Shown: piece after piece, positions 34,268 through 42,742 of the stretch
Position numbering within the stretch: the stretch's first letter is position 1
How the letters are laid out: each line of letters opens with the position of its first letter
Assembly: GCF_007751035.1 (NCBI RefSeq)
Contig: NZ_CP036433.1
Location: 6,739,001-6,803,000 of the forward strand
Direction: 5' to 3'
Length of the DNA stretch: 64,000 bases
Origin: Lignipirellula cremea
Lineage (GTDB): Bacteria; Planctomycetota; Planctomycetia; Pirellulales; Pirellulaceae
Notes under the pieces: generated by a model
The model's database searches: none
Told to the model about the DNA's origin: nothing
The model's input: only the letters and a program-made list of their open reading frames with translations
Made by a program: the position numbers and the translations under genes

Positions 34268-34672
34268 TTAGGCTTCTTTTAAAATTTCGGTCAGGTCGAC
34301 CGGTTTCGCCTCGGCCCAGAGGTTTTCCAGACTGTAAAAAGCCCGCATGTCGGGTTCAAACAGGTGGACGACCACATCGCCATAATCGAGAACGATCCAG
34401 CGGCTTTCGTCGTAGCCGGCAATGTTGCGACGCTTGTCGCCCATGTCGTCTTCCAGCTTGTGATCGATATCTTCGCTGATGGCGTGCAGCTGGCGGCGGC
34501 TGAAACCGGTGGCAATCACGAAATAATCGAACTGCGGCGTTTGACCGCGCATGTCCAGCACCCGGACATCCTCCGCACGGTTCTCAGCGGCTACCCGCGC
34601 AGCGGCCAGCGCCAATTTCAAGCTACGGTTCGAATTTGCCTCTAGGCGTTCGTGAGGGATCGTACTTGCCAC
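34268..34672 (-). CDS. rsfS: Ribosomal silencing factor RsfS (Iojap/YbeB)
   Basis: 134 aa from a GTG at 34672 preceded by GGAG. RsfS binds ribosomal protein L14 and blocks subunit joining in stationary phase or starvation. The family core is clear: RAEDVRVLDMRGQTPQFDYF, then VIATGFSRRQLHAISEDI and GYDESRWIVLDYGDVVVHLF, ending FYSLENLWAEAKPVD. Length fits the family plus a 15-residue N-terminal tail. It lies 170 bp upstream of argS. Confidence 0.95.
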   Translation of the reverse strand: MASTIPHERLEANSNRSLKLALAAARVAAENRAEDVRVLDMRGQTPQFDYFVIATGFSRRQLHAISEDIDHKLEDDMGDKRRNIAGYDESRWIVLDYGDVVVHLFEPDMRAFYSLENLWAEAKPVDLTEILKEA

Positions 34673-35122
34673 TAGGAGTCTCCGTGATTGAGTAAAGGAA
34701 AGAACCCCTTCACCTTGGTTCGTTCAATTCTAACTGCTTAAGAGCTAAAAGCCACCGTACGGGTTCTGTCAGATCGACGTTAAATCGACAAAAAAAGGCG
34801 ATCGGGGGCCCTTCTCCCTGTAATGCTGTCAATTTGTCGCACCCGAATATCCGGCAGGACGGTCAAGAAAACCTGCCGCTGGTAACGACTGTATCGGACA
34901 GCCGGTCACTTTGCCGCCGGGAACGGCGATCCGAACCGTTCCGCACGAGGAATTGCTCGGTGAGGTGAAAATTTTCACGGACGGAAGTCGACGGCAATTA
35001 CTGTCGATTCTGGTTTGGTTGTTTTGCGAACCAGCCGGCGCAGAAAGGCGACTGTCCGGCGTCTGTCCTGCTGCGAAACGACGAATCAATACCTGGACGT
35101 TTTTCTTTCCGTCCCGCCTTCC
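34673..35122. other. Intergenic region upstream of rsfS
   Basis: 450 bases between the end of the DUF4838 gene and the start of rsfS. It should contain the rsfS promoter; a TAGAAT on the minus strand near 34730 is -10-like but has no good -35. ORFs here lack ribosome binding sites. Confidence 0.4.
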
Positions 35123-38100
35123 TCAGGGGGCGATCTGCAGTTTGTCTGCTTCGGCGATGGCCCGCGGAACCAGCAGTTCGGCCGGCGACTTGGCCCAGCC
35201 GGAGGGGACCGAGTAGAGCAGCGGAAAGGCAAAGCCGTTCCCGCGGATGCTGGCGATGCGGCCCGTTTCGCCTGGCTCCAGCGGAATGCGGTGCGTGCCG
35301 CGACGGCTGATGTCGACCTCGCGCGAACGGACCAGCCCTTTCTCATCCTGGCCCGAGTACAGCTGCACAAACTTCTGGTCGTAGGCGTCCCACACTTCCA
35401 GGTCCAGCGAGCGCGTCCCCTGGGGGATGTAAAAATAAGCCGGCCCCTGGGTCAGCCCCCGTGGTCGCTGGGGGAACATGAACGCCGGCTGGGCCGTGTA
35501 GCTCTCCTCGACAAAGTCATAACCGAGCGACGTGAGCTGCGCCAGAAAGCCGCTGGGGCCAACCTCAAAACGGTACACGCCTGTATGCGGCGCCGGGAAC
35601 GAGGCCGTCACACGGTGACGCTCCTGCCCCTTCGCGCTGGTCACTTCCTCGGAGGCGACAAACGTCGTCGTCGGATCGATCACCGGCGACCACTCCCGTT
35701 GCTCCCGATCCCAGTACTCGACGCCGTAGGAGACATCTTTCGGCCCGTAAAAGCGGAGCACGTCCCCTTTCTTCCAGGCGCATTGAAAGCCGATCGGTTC
35801 GCCCGCTTTGCCCGTCGCCAGGAACGTGGTGGGCGGCGCCTGGGCGCTGTTGTAGAGGAACGGCGCCCCGGGGCGCAGCGTTTGATAATCCTTCACCCCG
35901 ACCAGATCCCATTGGTCGATCTGGCTGACAAGACGTCCGTCGGCCAGCTTCTGCTCGGCGAAGTGATCCACTTCCAGCAGCGGCCAGTGCTCCAGCACCT
36001 GGCGCCACCAGCGGGCCGTTTCCTCCGGCGTGTAGTGGGCGGGCCCCGCCTGCAGTTCGGCCGGCACGACGGGCTCGATGCGGTTCTGCCCGGGGAACGT
36101 GCGGCGAAGCACCATGTGCATCGCCGTGGCGTACGACATTTGCCCCTTCCAGAGGAACTCGATCAGCTCGGGCGATTTGGCTTCCATGGCGCCCTGGTCA
36201 AGCAGGTAATAGAAGTACCAGTACTGCTTGAGGTCATCGAGACGCTTCTGGGCCGCCGGTTCGACGGCCGGGTCCAGCTGGACGTCGGCCGCTTCGATCA
36301 GGCGTATCGCCTTGGCCCAGGCGGCCGGCGCGCTGACGGGGAAATTTTCGATCAACATATAATCATAGTACGCCTTCATCTGCGGCCATGCGGAGCCGTA
36401 GGCCCGCTGCAGCCAGCGATCGCGCAGGGCGTCCAGCTGGGCTGCGGTCAGATCGCGGTTCCACAGCGCTTTCGCCATCAGGTAATAGGCCAGGCCGTAC
36501 TTGCCGCCATTGAAATCCATCTCACAGGTCAGCGCCCTCACGCCGGCCTGGTGGGTCGCATCGAGATCGGCCAGAATCGCGCTCGGCGATGCGGACCAGC
36601 GGGCCGGGATGCCGTCGAGCGAATGGTCGGCGTAATACGCGATGCTGATGATGCGGTACTCGGCCGACGGCTCACGCGGCAGCAGTTCCTTCAGGGCGGC
36701 TGCAACCGACTGCCTGGTGGCGAACGCCTTCCAGCGTCCCAGTCCCCGGTGCTTGGGGTAGCCGGCGATCATCACCCTGATGCGCGGATCCAGATTGAAG
36801 TGCGGCGGAATATCGTGATAGGCATAACTGTACAGGCTGGTGCGGACCAGCGACTTTTTCGCCTGGCCGGTGCGGGTGACTTGCTCCTCTGGCGGCAGCG
36901 AGTCGATCCACTTGTCAAACTCCCGCAGCAGCCAGTTGTTGAACGCAAACACCAGATCGGCCGCCTCGCCATGATCAAACTGTTCCCGCGGCTGGTCGAT
37001 CCCGCGGTAACCGTGCAGCCGGTACGGCTGCGGCCAGTCGACCCCTTCGGCCTGCAGGTATTCCGGGTACCAGCGGCGATTCTCGGGGCGGACCCACTCA
37101 CGGGAATTGGCCAGCCCGGCGCCGTCTTCTGCTTCCACGCCAAAGACGAACGGCTCGGACGGATAGGTCTCAAAGTGCTTCGCCGCCAGATCCTGCATGC
37201 GGGCCAGCACCAGCTCCCGCGCGACGGGCGTGGTCGTGTCGACATTCACATGCATGCCGACCAGCTTCTGCTCTTCCCAGGCCGTCCCGCTGCTGACGAA
37301 CACGCGGCCATGGCCCGGTTCCCCTGCCGCGTCGGTATTGATCCACAGTTCCGACTTGCTGGCGGGCGTCGCCGGCGGACGATCTGCCTCCAGCCCCAGC
37401 CGGGTAGCGGGCGTCAGAAAGCCGTCGGTCGTGCCTGTCTTGCGCAGATACTCCACCAGCGGGCGATGATAGACATACAGCGCATGCCCCGGGAACGGCG
37501 CCATCGACCGGCCCCAGTTCCGCGAGCCGATCGCCCAGCGGACGTAGCTTTCTCCCACGCCTTCATCGTGCGGATCGGACAGCTGCAGTTTCGGCCCCGT
37601 CTGCAGCGTGCCGACGCCGCGGTACTGGCCGGTCGTCGGAGTCAGCTGCCGCAGATAAAAGCGAGGTCGATCCGACAACTCCAGATCGAACGTCAGCCCT
37701 GCCGTATGGTCGGGCGTATGAATCCAGTTCGGCCCCATGCCGAGCACCTCATAATCGACCGATTCCAGCAGCGCGGGCGCGGCAGCGGCGAGGCCGTCGA
37801 TCGTATTGGCGACCACCAGCAACCGCTTCGCCTCGCTCCGCAGATAGAACGCTTCGCGGTCGTTGTAAGCATCCTCGCCTGTGCTGGCGAGCGCGGCGAT
37901 GACGGCCGGGTCGCGCTGGATCGCTGCGGGAGCCGTAGCGAGCAGCAGCAACACGATCCCCTGATCCGTCTGGTCGCTGCTGCGGACGACGGGCGGATGG
38001 CCCGTCATGCGGCCGATCCCTTCCTGCAGGAACTTGACCGCTTCCCGCAGCCGATACTCGGGCGTGTTCTGCGGCAGGCGGGGCTGCGCGATCGTCTCCC

Positions 38101-38275
38101 AGTCCCAGCCGGCGATCGTCGCGCCGTCGGCGTCGGCCTGGTGAAACAGCACCACTTCGGCCGCGCCGGTCGCGGGCGTGAATGCCGTAAAGGGGGCCTG
38201 CTCCGCAGCGCCCCCTTCCGCACTTATGAGCACTGCCAGGAGCCAACCGCAGGCCGTTACCCGTCGCCAGTCCAT
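35123..38275 (-). CDS. Secreted DUF4838/alpha-glucuronidase-like protein
   Basis: 1050 aa from the ATG at 38275, with GGGAGAGA upstream and a signal peptide (MDWRRVTACGWLLAVLISAE, cleavage after GGAA). An N-terminal domain (about 30-200) resembles the alpha-glucuronidase/hexosaminidase-like accessory fold (EAFYLRSEAKRLLVVANTID-like sequence; LLESVDYEVLGMGPNWIH). The central 350-700 region matches DUF4838: FGVEAEDGAGL, RTSLYSYAYHDIPPHFNLDP, AYYADHSLDGIPARWSASPS, and FNGGKYGLAYYLMAKALWNR. The C-terminal 300 residues are beta-rich and could bind carbohydrate. Probably a polysaccharide-active enzyme of the cell surface. The catalytic acids cannot be assigned with confidence. Confidence 0.85.
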   Translation of the reverse strand: MDWRRVTACGWLLAVLISAEGGAAEQAPFTAFTPATGAAEVVLFHQADADGATIAGWDWETIAQPRLPQNTPEYRLREAVKFLQEGIGRMTGHPPVVRSSDQTDQGIVLLLLATAPAAIQRDPAVIAALASTGEDAYNDREAFYLRSEAKRLLVVANTIDGLAAAAPALLESVDYEVLGMGPNWIHTPDHTAGLTFDLELSDRPRFYLRQLTPTTGQYRGVGTLQTGPKLQLSDPHDEGVGESYVRWAIGSRNWGRSMAPFPGHALYVYHRPLVEYLRKTGTTDGFLTPATRLGLEADRPPATPASKSELWINTDAAGEPGHGRVFVSSGTAWEEQKLVGMHVNVDTTTPVARELVLARMQDLAAKHFETYPSEPFVFGVEAEDGAGLANSREWVRPENRRWYPEYLQAEGVDWPQPYRLHGYRGIDQPREQFDHGEAADLVFAFNNWLLREFDKWIDSLPPEEQVTRTGQAKKSLVRTSLYSYAYHDIPPHFNLDPRIRVMIAGYPKHRGLGRWKAFATRQSVAAALKELLPREPSAEYRIISIAYYADHSLDGIPARWSASPSAILADLDATHQAGVRALTCEMDFNGGKYGLAYYLMAKALWNRDLTAAQLDALRDRWLQRAYGSAWPQMKAYYDYMLIENFPVSAPAAWAKAIRLIEAADVQLDPAVEPAAQKRLDDLKQYWYFYYLLDQGAMEAKSPELIEFLWKGQMSYATAMHMVLRRTFPGQNRIEPVVPAELQAGPAHYTPEETARWWRQVLEHWPLLEVDHFAEQKLADGRLVSQIDQWDLVGVKDYQTLRPGAPFLYNSAQAPPTTFLATGKAGEPIGFQCAWKKGDVLRFYGPKDVSYGVEYWDREQREWSPVIDPTTTFVASEEVTSAKGQERHRVTASFPAPHTGVYRFEVGPSGFLAQLTSLGYDFVEESYTAQPAFMFPQRPRGLTQGPAYFYIPQGTRSLDLEVWDAYDQKFVQLYSGQDEKGLVRSREVDISRRGTHRIPLEPGETGRIASIRGNGFAFPLLYSVPSGWAKSPAELLVPRAIAEADKLQIAP

Positions 38276-38405
38276 TCGATCTCTCCCAGAAAAACAGTTG
38301 GCCGTTGGAGCATTTCCCTTCCAGCCTGGGATTCTATCGGCTGGCCGGGCGGCATGCCATCGACGGCGCGCATCGGGGCGCATCCTGTTTCCAGAAAATA
38401 ATTTA

Positions 38406-38433
38406 TTGACATCTACGGTTTAACCAGTAGAAT
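38406..38433 (+). promoter_or_regulatory. Promoter with overlapping dyad before blaI-like gene
   Basis: TTGACA (38406-38411), a 16-base spacer, and TAGAAT (38428-38433) form a strong sigma70-like promoter. The spacer and -10 are covered by a dyad: TCTAC (38412-38416) and GTAGA (38427-38431), with GGTT/AACC inside. A dimeric winged-helix repressor sitting here would block polymerase, so it is a likely BlaI-like operator and autoregulatory site. Confidence 0.7.
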
Positions 38434-38530
38434 CACCCTCGTGATGCAGCTTTCCTTTTTTGAGGCGGAAGAGGGAAGTTCCCCCGACGCTGGAATTTGC
38501 CAGAGTGAACCCGCTCATTTTGAGGAACCC

Positions 38531-38929
38531 ATGGCCCGCCCCAAACAGGAACAGCCTACGCCGGGCGAACTCGAAGTACTCAAGGTGCTTTGGGAGATCG
38601 GCCCGGCCACCGTCCGCCAGGTGATGGACAGACTGAACGAACAGACCCATCCGCGTGCTTATACGTCGGTCATGAGCCTGTTAAATGTGATGACCGACAA
38701 GCGCCTCGTCCGCCGCCGCACCAGAGGCAGGGCCTTCGCCTATGAAGCCACGGCCGAGCAAAAACAGACGCTAGGCTGCCTGCTGGGAGACCTGCTGGGC
38801 AGGGCCTTTTCCGGTTCCACCACGGCGCTGGTCACGCAGTTGCTGGACCAGTCCAATCCGACGGCTGCGGAACTGGAAGAGATTCGCCGACTTCTGGATA
38901 ACTACCCCGCACAGGACGACGCCCCATGA
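38531..38929 (+). CDS. BlaI/MecI/CopY-family transcriptional repressor
   Basis: 132 aa from the ATG at 38531 with GAGGA upstream; the ORF opens 30 codons earlier without family similarity. Winged helix: PTPGELEVLKVLWEIGPATV, VRQVMDRLNEQTHPRAYTSV, then LLNVMTDKRLVRRRTRGRAF as the wing. The C-terminal helix pair (LLGDLLGRAFSGSTTALVTQ) dimerises in the family. These repressors are inactivated by the proteolytic signalling of a BlaR1/MecR1-type membrane protease, here encoded next with an ATGA overlap. The signal is unlikely to be a beta-lactam, as no penicillin-binding sensor is present. Confidence 0.92.
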   Translation: MARPKQEQPTPGELEVLKVLWEIGPATVRQVMDRLNEQTHPRAYTSVMSLLNVMTDKRLVRRRTRGRAFAYEATAEQKQTLGCLLGDLLGRAFSGSTTALVTQLLDQSNPTAAELEEIRRLLDNYPAQDDAP

Positions 38930-40779
38930 ACGGTTGGGTGTTCGATACGCTCTGCCAGCGCTGGTCGCTGGCGCTGCTCCACTTTGTCTGGCAAGGGTTC
39001 GCCGTCGCCGCGGTGCTGGCGATCCTGTTGCGGCTGTTCCAGGTGCGCAGCGCCCCGGTGCGTTATGCGGCCGGACTGGCCGCGCTGACGGCAATGGCCT
39101 GCTTGCCGCCGGCGACGTTCCTGCTGTGCGATGCGCCGGCAACGGCGACATCACACGCCATCGTGACAGCGTCAGACACCGTGACAGGTTCTGGCGCCAG
39201 GTCGCTCGGCGGTGTTTCCTGGTCGCCGGGGGAAGTGCTGGCAGCGGCTGCCGGGGAGATCCCGTCCAGCGGGCTGCTGACGCCGTTCTGGCTGGCAGGC
39301 GTGTTGCTGATGTGCATTCGCCTGGCGCTGGGCGCCGGCTACTCCGGCTGGCTGGCGCGGGAACGAAGCGAACCGCCGGAAGAATGGCTGGCGGTCATCG
39401 CCGGCTTGCGACGTTCGCTGCGTCTTTCCGACCGGGTCCGCGTGTATGCCTCGCAGCGCGTGGGGGAAGCGATGGCGGTGGGACTGTGGCGACCGATGGT
39501 GCTGGCTCCGGCTGCGTACTTTTGCGAAACGCCGCCCGACCTGCTGCAGGCGATCCTGGCGCATGAACTGGCCCACATCCGCCGCGGCGACCTGGTCGTG
39601 CTGCTGCTGCAGCGGGTGCTGGAAACCTTACTGTTTTACCATCCGGCCGTGTGGTGGATCTCCCGCCTGGTCCGGGTGGAACGAGAGAAGTGTTGCGACG
39701 AATTGGCGGTCGCGGTGACAGGTCAGCCAGTGAAGTATGTGCGGGCTTTGGAATGGGCGGCCCAGCAACGATTTACTCGTCGTCAACCGACGCTGGCCGC
39801 GAATCTGCGAGGAGAAGGTTCCATGTCGTTATTGAATCGTGCTCGTTATCTGCTAGGCGCCGATGAACATCGGCAATCGCGCTGGTGGCCGCTGGGAATG
39901 CTCATGCTGCTCGCCTTGCCGGCCATGCTCTGGGCCCTGGGATTCGCCAGCAGCAGCCCCGCCTTTGCCGACGGAGAACGCGAAGGCGAAGTCCGTCGCG
40001 ATGGCGATCGTCCGCGAGAAGGCGAAGTCCGTCGCGATGGCGATCGGCCGCGTGAAGGCGAAGTCCGTCGCGATGGCGATCGGCCGCGTGAAGGCGAAGT
40101 CCGTCGCGATGGCGATCGTCCGCGTGAAGGCGAAGTCCGTCGCGATGGCGATCGTCCGCGAGAAGGCGAAGTCCGTCGCGACGGTGATCGGCCGCGTGAA
40201 GGGGAAGTCCGTCGCGATGGCGATCGTCCGCGTGAAGGGGAAGTTCGTCGCGATGGCGACCGGCCGCGAGAAGGCGGATTCCGCCCCGATGGCGATCGTC
40301 CGCGTGAAGGCGGAGTCCGCCCCGATGGCGATCGTCCGCGAGAAGGCGAAGTCCGTCGCGATGGCGATCGGCCGGCAGAAGCTCGAGAGACCTCGGGCTC
40401 GCGGGAAGAGCTCATGATCCGCATGATCAATGAACTGCGACGGGAAGTGATGAACCTGCGCCAGGAAGTGCACGAGCTGCGACATGGCCATGGCGCCCGG
40501 GTGCAACCGCGAGAGGGCGAACCCCGCCGGGAGCTGACTCGGGAACGAACCGTCGAACAACCGCGAGAAGGCGAACCGCGCCGGGAGCTGACTCGGGAAC
40601 GAACCGCCGAACAGCCGCGAGAAGGCGAACCTCGCCGGGAGCTGACTCGGGAACCGTCCGTCGAAAAACCGCGTGAAGTCGAAAAGCCTCGCGAAGTCGA
40701 AAAGCCGCGGGAAGAGCGACGTGAAGTCGAAAGGCCCAAGACCGAAGGCCCGCAGTCGACGGAAACGAAGTCGCGTTAG
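38926..40779 (+). CDS. M56-family (BlaR1-like) membrane metalloprotease with repetitive charged tail
   Basis: 617 aa, start overlapping the repressor stop. The first 350 residues contain about four membrane segments (LLHFVWQGFAVAAVLAILLR; YAAGLAALTAMACLPPATFL; PFWLAGVLLMCIRLALGAGY; WPLGMLMLLALPAMLWALGF). The zinc site HELAH is at residues 213-217 in ILAHELAHIRRGDL, with EREKCCDELAVAV downstream. After the last helix comes 11 copies of a 12-residue unit (REGEVRRDGDRP), a short heptad helix (LRREVMNLRQEVHELRHGHG), then three copies of an 18-residue unit (PREGEPRRELTRERTxEQ) and a Lys/Glu-rich end. No penicillin-binding domain. It probably senses something else and cleaves or triggers cleavage of the repressor. 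Confidence 0.92.
   Translation: MNGWVFDTLCQRWSLALLHFVWQGFAVAAVLAILLRLFQVRSAPVRYAAGLAALTAMACLPPATFLLCDAPATATSHAIVTASDTVTGSGARSLGGVSWSPGEVLAAAAGEIPSSGLLTPFWLAGVLLMCIRLALGAGYSGWLARERSEPPEEWLAVIAGLRRSLRLSDRVRVYASQRVGEAMAVGLWRPMVLAPAAYFCETPPDLLQAILAHELAHIRRGDLVVLLLQRVLETLLFYHPAVWWISRLVRVEREKCCDELAVAVTGQPVKYVRALEWAAQQRFTRRQPTLAANLRGEGSMSLLNRARYLLGADEHRQSRWWPLGMLMLLALPAMLWALGFASSSPAFADGEREGEVRRDGDRPREGEVRRDGDRPREGEVRRDGDRPREGEVRRDGDRPREGEVRRDGDRPREGEVRRDGDRPREGEVRRDGDRPREGEVRRDGDRPREGGFRPDGDRPREGGVRPDGDRPREGEVRRDGDRPAEARETSGSREELMIRMINELRREVMNLRQEVHELRHGHGARVQPREGEPRRELTRERTVEQPREGEPRRELTRERTAEQPREGEPRRELTREPSVEKPREVEKPREVEKPREERREVERPKTEGPQSTETKSR
39979..40374 (+). repeat. 36-bp tandem repeat, 11 units, inside the M56 gene
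   Basis: Eleven 36-base units encode REGEVRRDGDRP. Eight are almost identical (synonymous changes only, such as CGT/CGG and CGA/CGT), two (units 9-10) are diverged to GGFRP and GGVRP, and the last returns to the consensus. The period keeps the frame. Because 36 is divisible by three, other frames are open too. Confidence 0.9.
40507..40668 (+). repeat. 54-bp tandem repeat, 3 units
   Basis: Three 54-base units encode PREGEPRRELTRER followed by TVEQ, TAEQ or a PSVEK variant. They are followed by short PREVEK repeats. It lies in the C-terminal tail of the M56 protease. Confidence 0.85.
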
Positions 40780-40795
40780 CCGGCGGAAAACGCCG

Positions 40796-41404
40796 CTATT
40801 CGGCGCCCAGGATCGTCTGCAGTTTTTTCAACGAGCGGGTCAGCATGACCCGCACAGCGGCGTCGGACTTGCCCACCTGCTCCGCGATCTGCTTGGAGGG
40901 CAGGTTATCGACGTAGCGCAAACGTAACACCTCGCGCTGGTCGACGGGCAACTCTTCCAGCGCTGCCACCAGCCGGGCTTCCCGAATGTTGCGGGAGAAC
41001 GCCTTGCTGGGGGTCGTCATGCTGGCGATCAGCATGTTGATCAGCCCGCCGGCCTGGCTGTTGTCGCCGCGTCCGCCCTGGCCGAGACCCACTTCGCGGT
41101 CAGCGTCTCTTTTCTGGGCATCAAAGAAATGGCGATGGGCGTCGATGATGCGTCTTTCGGCCAGCTGGCAAAGCCAGGAAAACGGATCGCGCGTCGCCAG
41201 ATCGACGCTTTCCAGCGAGCGCACCGCGTCAACGCTGACCTCCTGGAAGATATCTTCAGGCTCGACTTTTTTGCGGAGCTTGGCGCCCAGCTGCTTTTCG
41301 ATAAAGGCCATCAGCTGGTAGCGGACCAGTTCGATATATTCGGCGGCCGCATCGGATTCGCCGGCTTTGAACCGCTCTGCCAGCTCTTCACGTCGATCGT
41401 TCAT
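40796..41404 (-). CDS. RNA polymerase sigma factor, ECF-like sigma70 family
   Basis: 202 aa. Region 2 is present: LAERFKAGESDAAAEYIELV, VEPEDIFQEVSVDAVRSL and DPFSWLCQLAERRIIDAHRH. Region 4 is LPVDQREVLRLRYVDNLPSK, then IAEQVGKSDAAVRVMLTRSL. A 40-residue Gly/Asn-rich linker (GLGQGGRGDNSQAGG) separates them. The family is typical of planctomycetes. It reads convergently toward the M56 protease gene (16-bp gap), with no anti-sigma gene next to it. Its regulon cannot be seen from here. Confidence 0.93.
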   Translation of the reverse strand: MNDRREELAERFKAGESDAAAEYIELVRYQLMAFIEKQLGAKLRKKVEPEDIFQEVSVDAVRSLESVDLATRDPFSWLCQLAERRIIDAHRHFFDAQKRDADREVGLGQGGRGDNSQAGGLINMLIASMTTPSKAFSRNIREARLVAALEELPVDQREVLRLRYVDNLPSKQIAEQVGKSDAAVRVMLTRSLKKLQTILGAE

Positions 41405-41612
41405 CGCTCCCTCTTTTCCTCTTTCGGTCGCCCTGGGCGCGGCCTTTGGGTTCCCCGTCGTCGCCCGCTAACTGTCAGGCGGCTGGTCAAACCACTGCAG
41501 AATCCTGCGACCCTGTCACCCAGCTTCTATCGTAGCCCCTTGCCGGGCCCGCTCCAATGGGCGGGCGGCCGCGGGGCCGAGTTCCCTCAAAAAGGTCGTT
41601 TTCCGCGGGGTG

Positions 41613-41621
41613 TGCTATACT
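41613..41621 (+). promoter_or_regulatory. Extended -10 element TGCTATACT
   Basis: TGC followed by TATACT, an extended -10 match, 70 bases before the start of the 343-aa secreted protein. No good -35 is needed for extended -10 promoters and none is seen. The rest of 41405-41690 has nothing else recognisable. Confidence 0.45.
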
Positions 41622-41690
41622 ACTCGCGGAAGGCTCCTGATCCCTGGCGTCTCCCCGTTTCTTCAGACAACGCCCGTGAAAGGATCGATC

Positions 41691-42722
41691 ATGAGATTTC
41701 TGGCCCTGTGTGCGCTCCTGGCCTGCTGCGGCGCTGCGACTCCGGGGGAAGCGGCCGGCCCCCATGTCACCCTGGAACTGATGATTGAGAGCGGTTTCCC
41801 CATCACGGGCGCCCAGGAATGGTCCCGCGCCATGGGACGCGTCGGGGCCGATAACGTGCGGATCCGAGAGGCTAAACCGGGCGACCAGGGCGAGGTCGTC
41901 AACCAGGGCGACGAGCGCACCCCCCGCTACCATGTGACGGGCTTTCTCCGGGCGGACGGTCGCCTGCATCTGCCGGGCTCCCGACCGATCGAACTGACCG
42001 ATATCGGCCAGGTCACCACCTATGTGTCCGCGTTGCGGCAGAACGGGCTGAACGCCTCCAGCGGCCCGCCGGCCGCCTTTGGCATGTCGGGCGAAAAACT
42101 GGTCGAGGTGCACAAAGCGCTATCGCGGCCGGTCACCATTTCCACCAAAGGAAAGCGGCCCGGCGATGTGATGCGAGAGCTGACAAGCGGCTTGCCGCTG
42201 AAAGTGTCCGTCGATCCGTCGACGCGCGACGCCTTTGCCCTGCAGACGACGGTCGCCGAGGAGCTGGAAGGGGTGAGCATCGGCACGGCGATGGCGGCCA
42301 TTCTGCGGCCGATTGGCCTGGTCATGCTGCCCTTTGAAGCGGCAGGCCAGGGGACGCAGATCGGCATTACCGACTCCCGCCGGGCGCAGGAAACCTGGCC
42401 GGTGGGCTGGCCGCCGCAAGCGTCTCCCATTAAAACGATGCCGAAACTCTACGAATTTCTCGAGGTGGAAATCACGGACTTCGCCCTCACCGACGCGCTG
42501 GGTGCGATTGAAAAGCGGCTGGAAGCGCCGATGCTGTTCGACCATAATTCCATGGCGCGAGAGGGCATTGACCCGGCGTCCGTGAAAGTTTCCTTGCCCG
42601 CAGGACGGACGTTCTATAAAAAGATTGTCGACCGCCTGTTGTCGCAAGGGAAGTTGAAAAGCGAGCTGCGCGTCGACGAAGCCGGCTCGCCGTTCCTGTG
42701 GATTACCACGATTAAACAGTAA
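41691..42722 (+). CDS. Secreted protein with secretin-STN-like domains
   Basis: 343 aa from the ATG at 41691 (AAAGGA upstream) with a signal peptide MRFLALCALLACCGAATPGE. It has two small alpha/beta modules: RPVTISTKGKRPGDVMRELT ... LKVSVDPSTR and VEITDFALTDALGAIEKRLE ... VSLPAGRTFYKKIVDRLL. This beta-alpha-beta spacing with 'low-weight' repeats resembles secretin/TonB short N-terminal domains, but no secretin barrel follows. No catalytic motif is seen. It is first of three same-strand genes with 20-bp gaps. A role in outer-membrane or cell-envelope function is only a guess. Confidence 0.75.
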   Translation: MRFLALCALLACCGAATPGEAAGPHVTLELMIESGFPITGAQEWSRAMGRVGADNVRIREAKPGDQGEVVNQGDERTPRYHVTGFLRADGRLHLPGSRPIELTDIGQVTTYVSALRQNGLNASSGPPAAFGMSGEKLVEVHKALSRPVTISTKGKRPGDVMRELTSGLPLKVSVDPSTRDAFALQTTVAEELEGVSIGTAMAAILRPIGLVMLPFEAAGQGTQIGITDSRRAQETWPVGWPPQASPIKTMPKLYEFLEVEITDFALTDALGAIEKRLEAPMLFDHNSMAREGIDPASVKVSLPAGRTFYKKIVDRLLSQGKLKSELRVDEAGSPFLWITTIKQ

Positions 42723-42742
42723 CCCTGTAAAGACATTCTGCT

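Noticed and set aside
35015-38401. 1128-aa plus-strand frame opposite the DUF4838 gene
   Set aside because: GC-rich antisense frame with Arg/His/Gln-rich composition and no domain; the minus gene has a signal peptide and DUF4838 motifs.
40000-40370. CRISPR array
   Set aside because: The 36-bp units are contiguous without spacers and encode a protein repeat.
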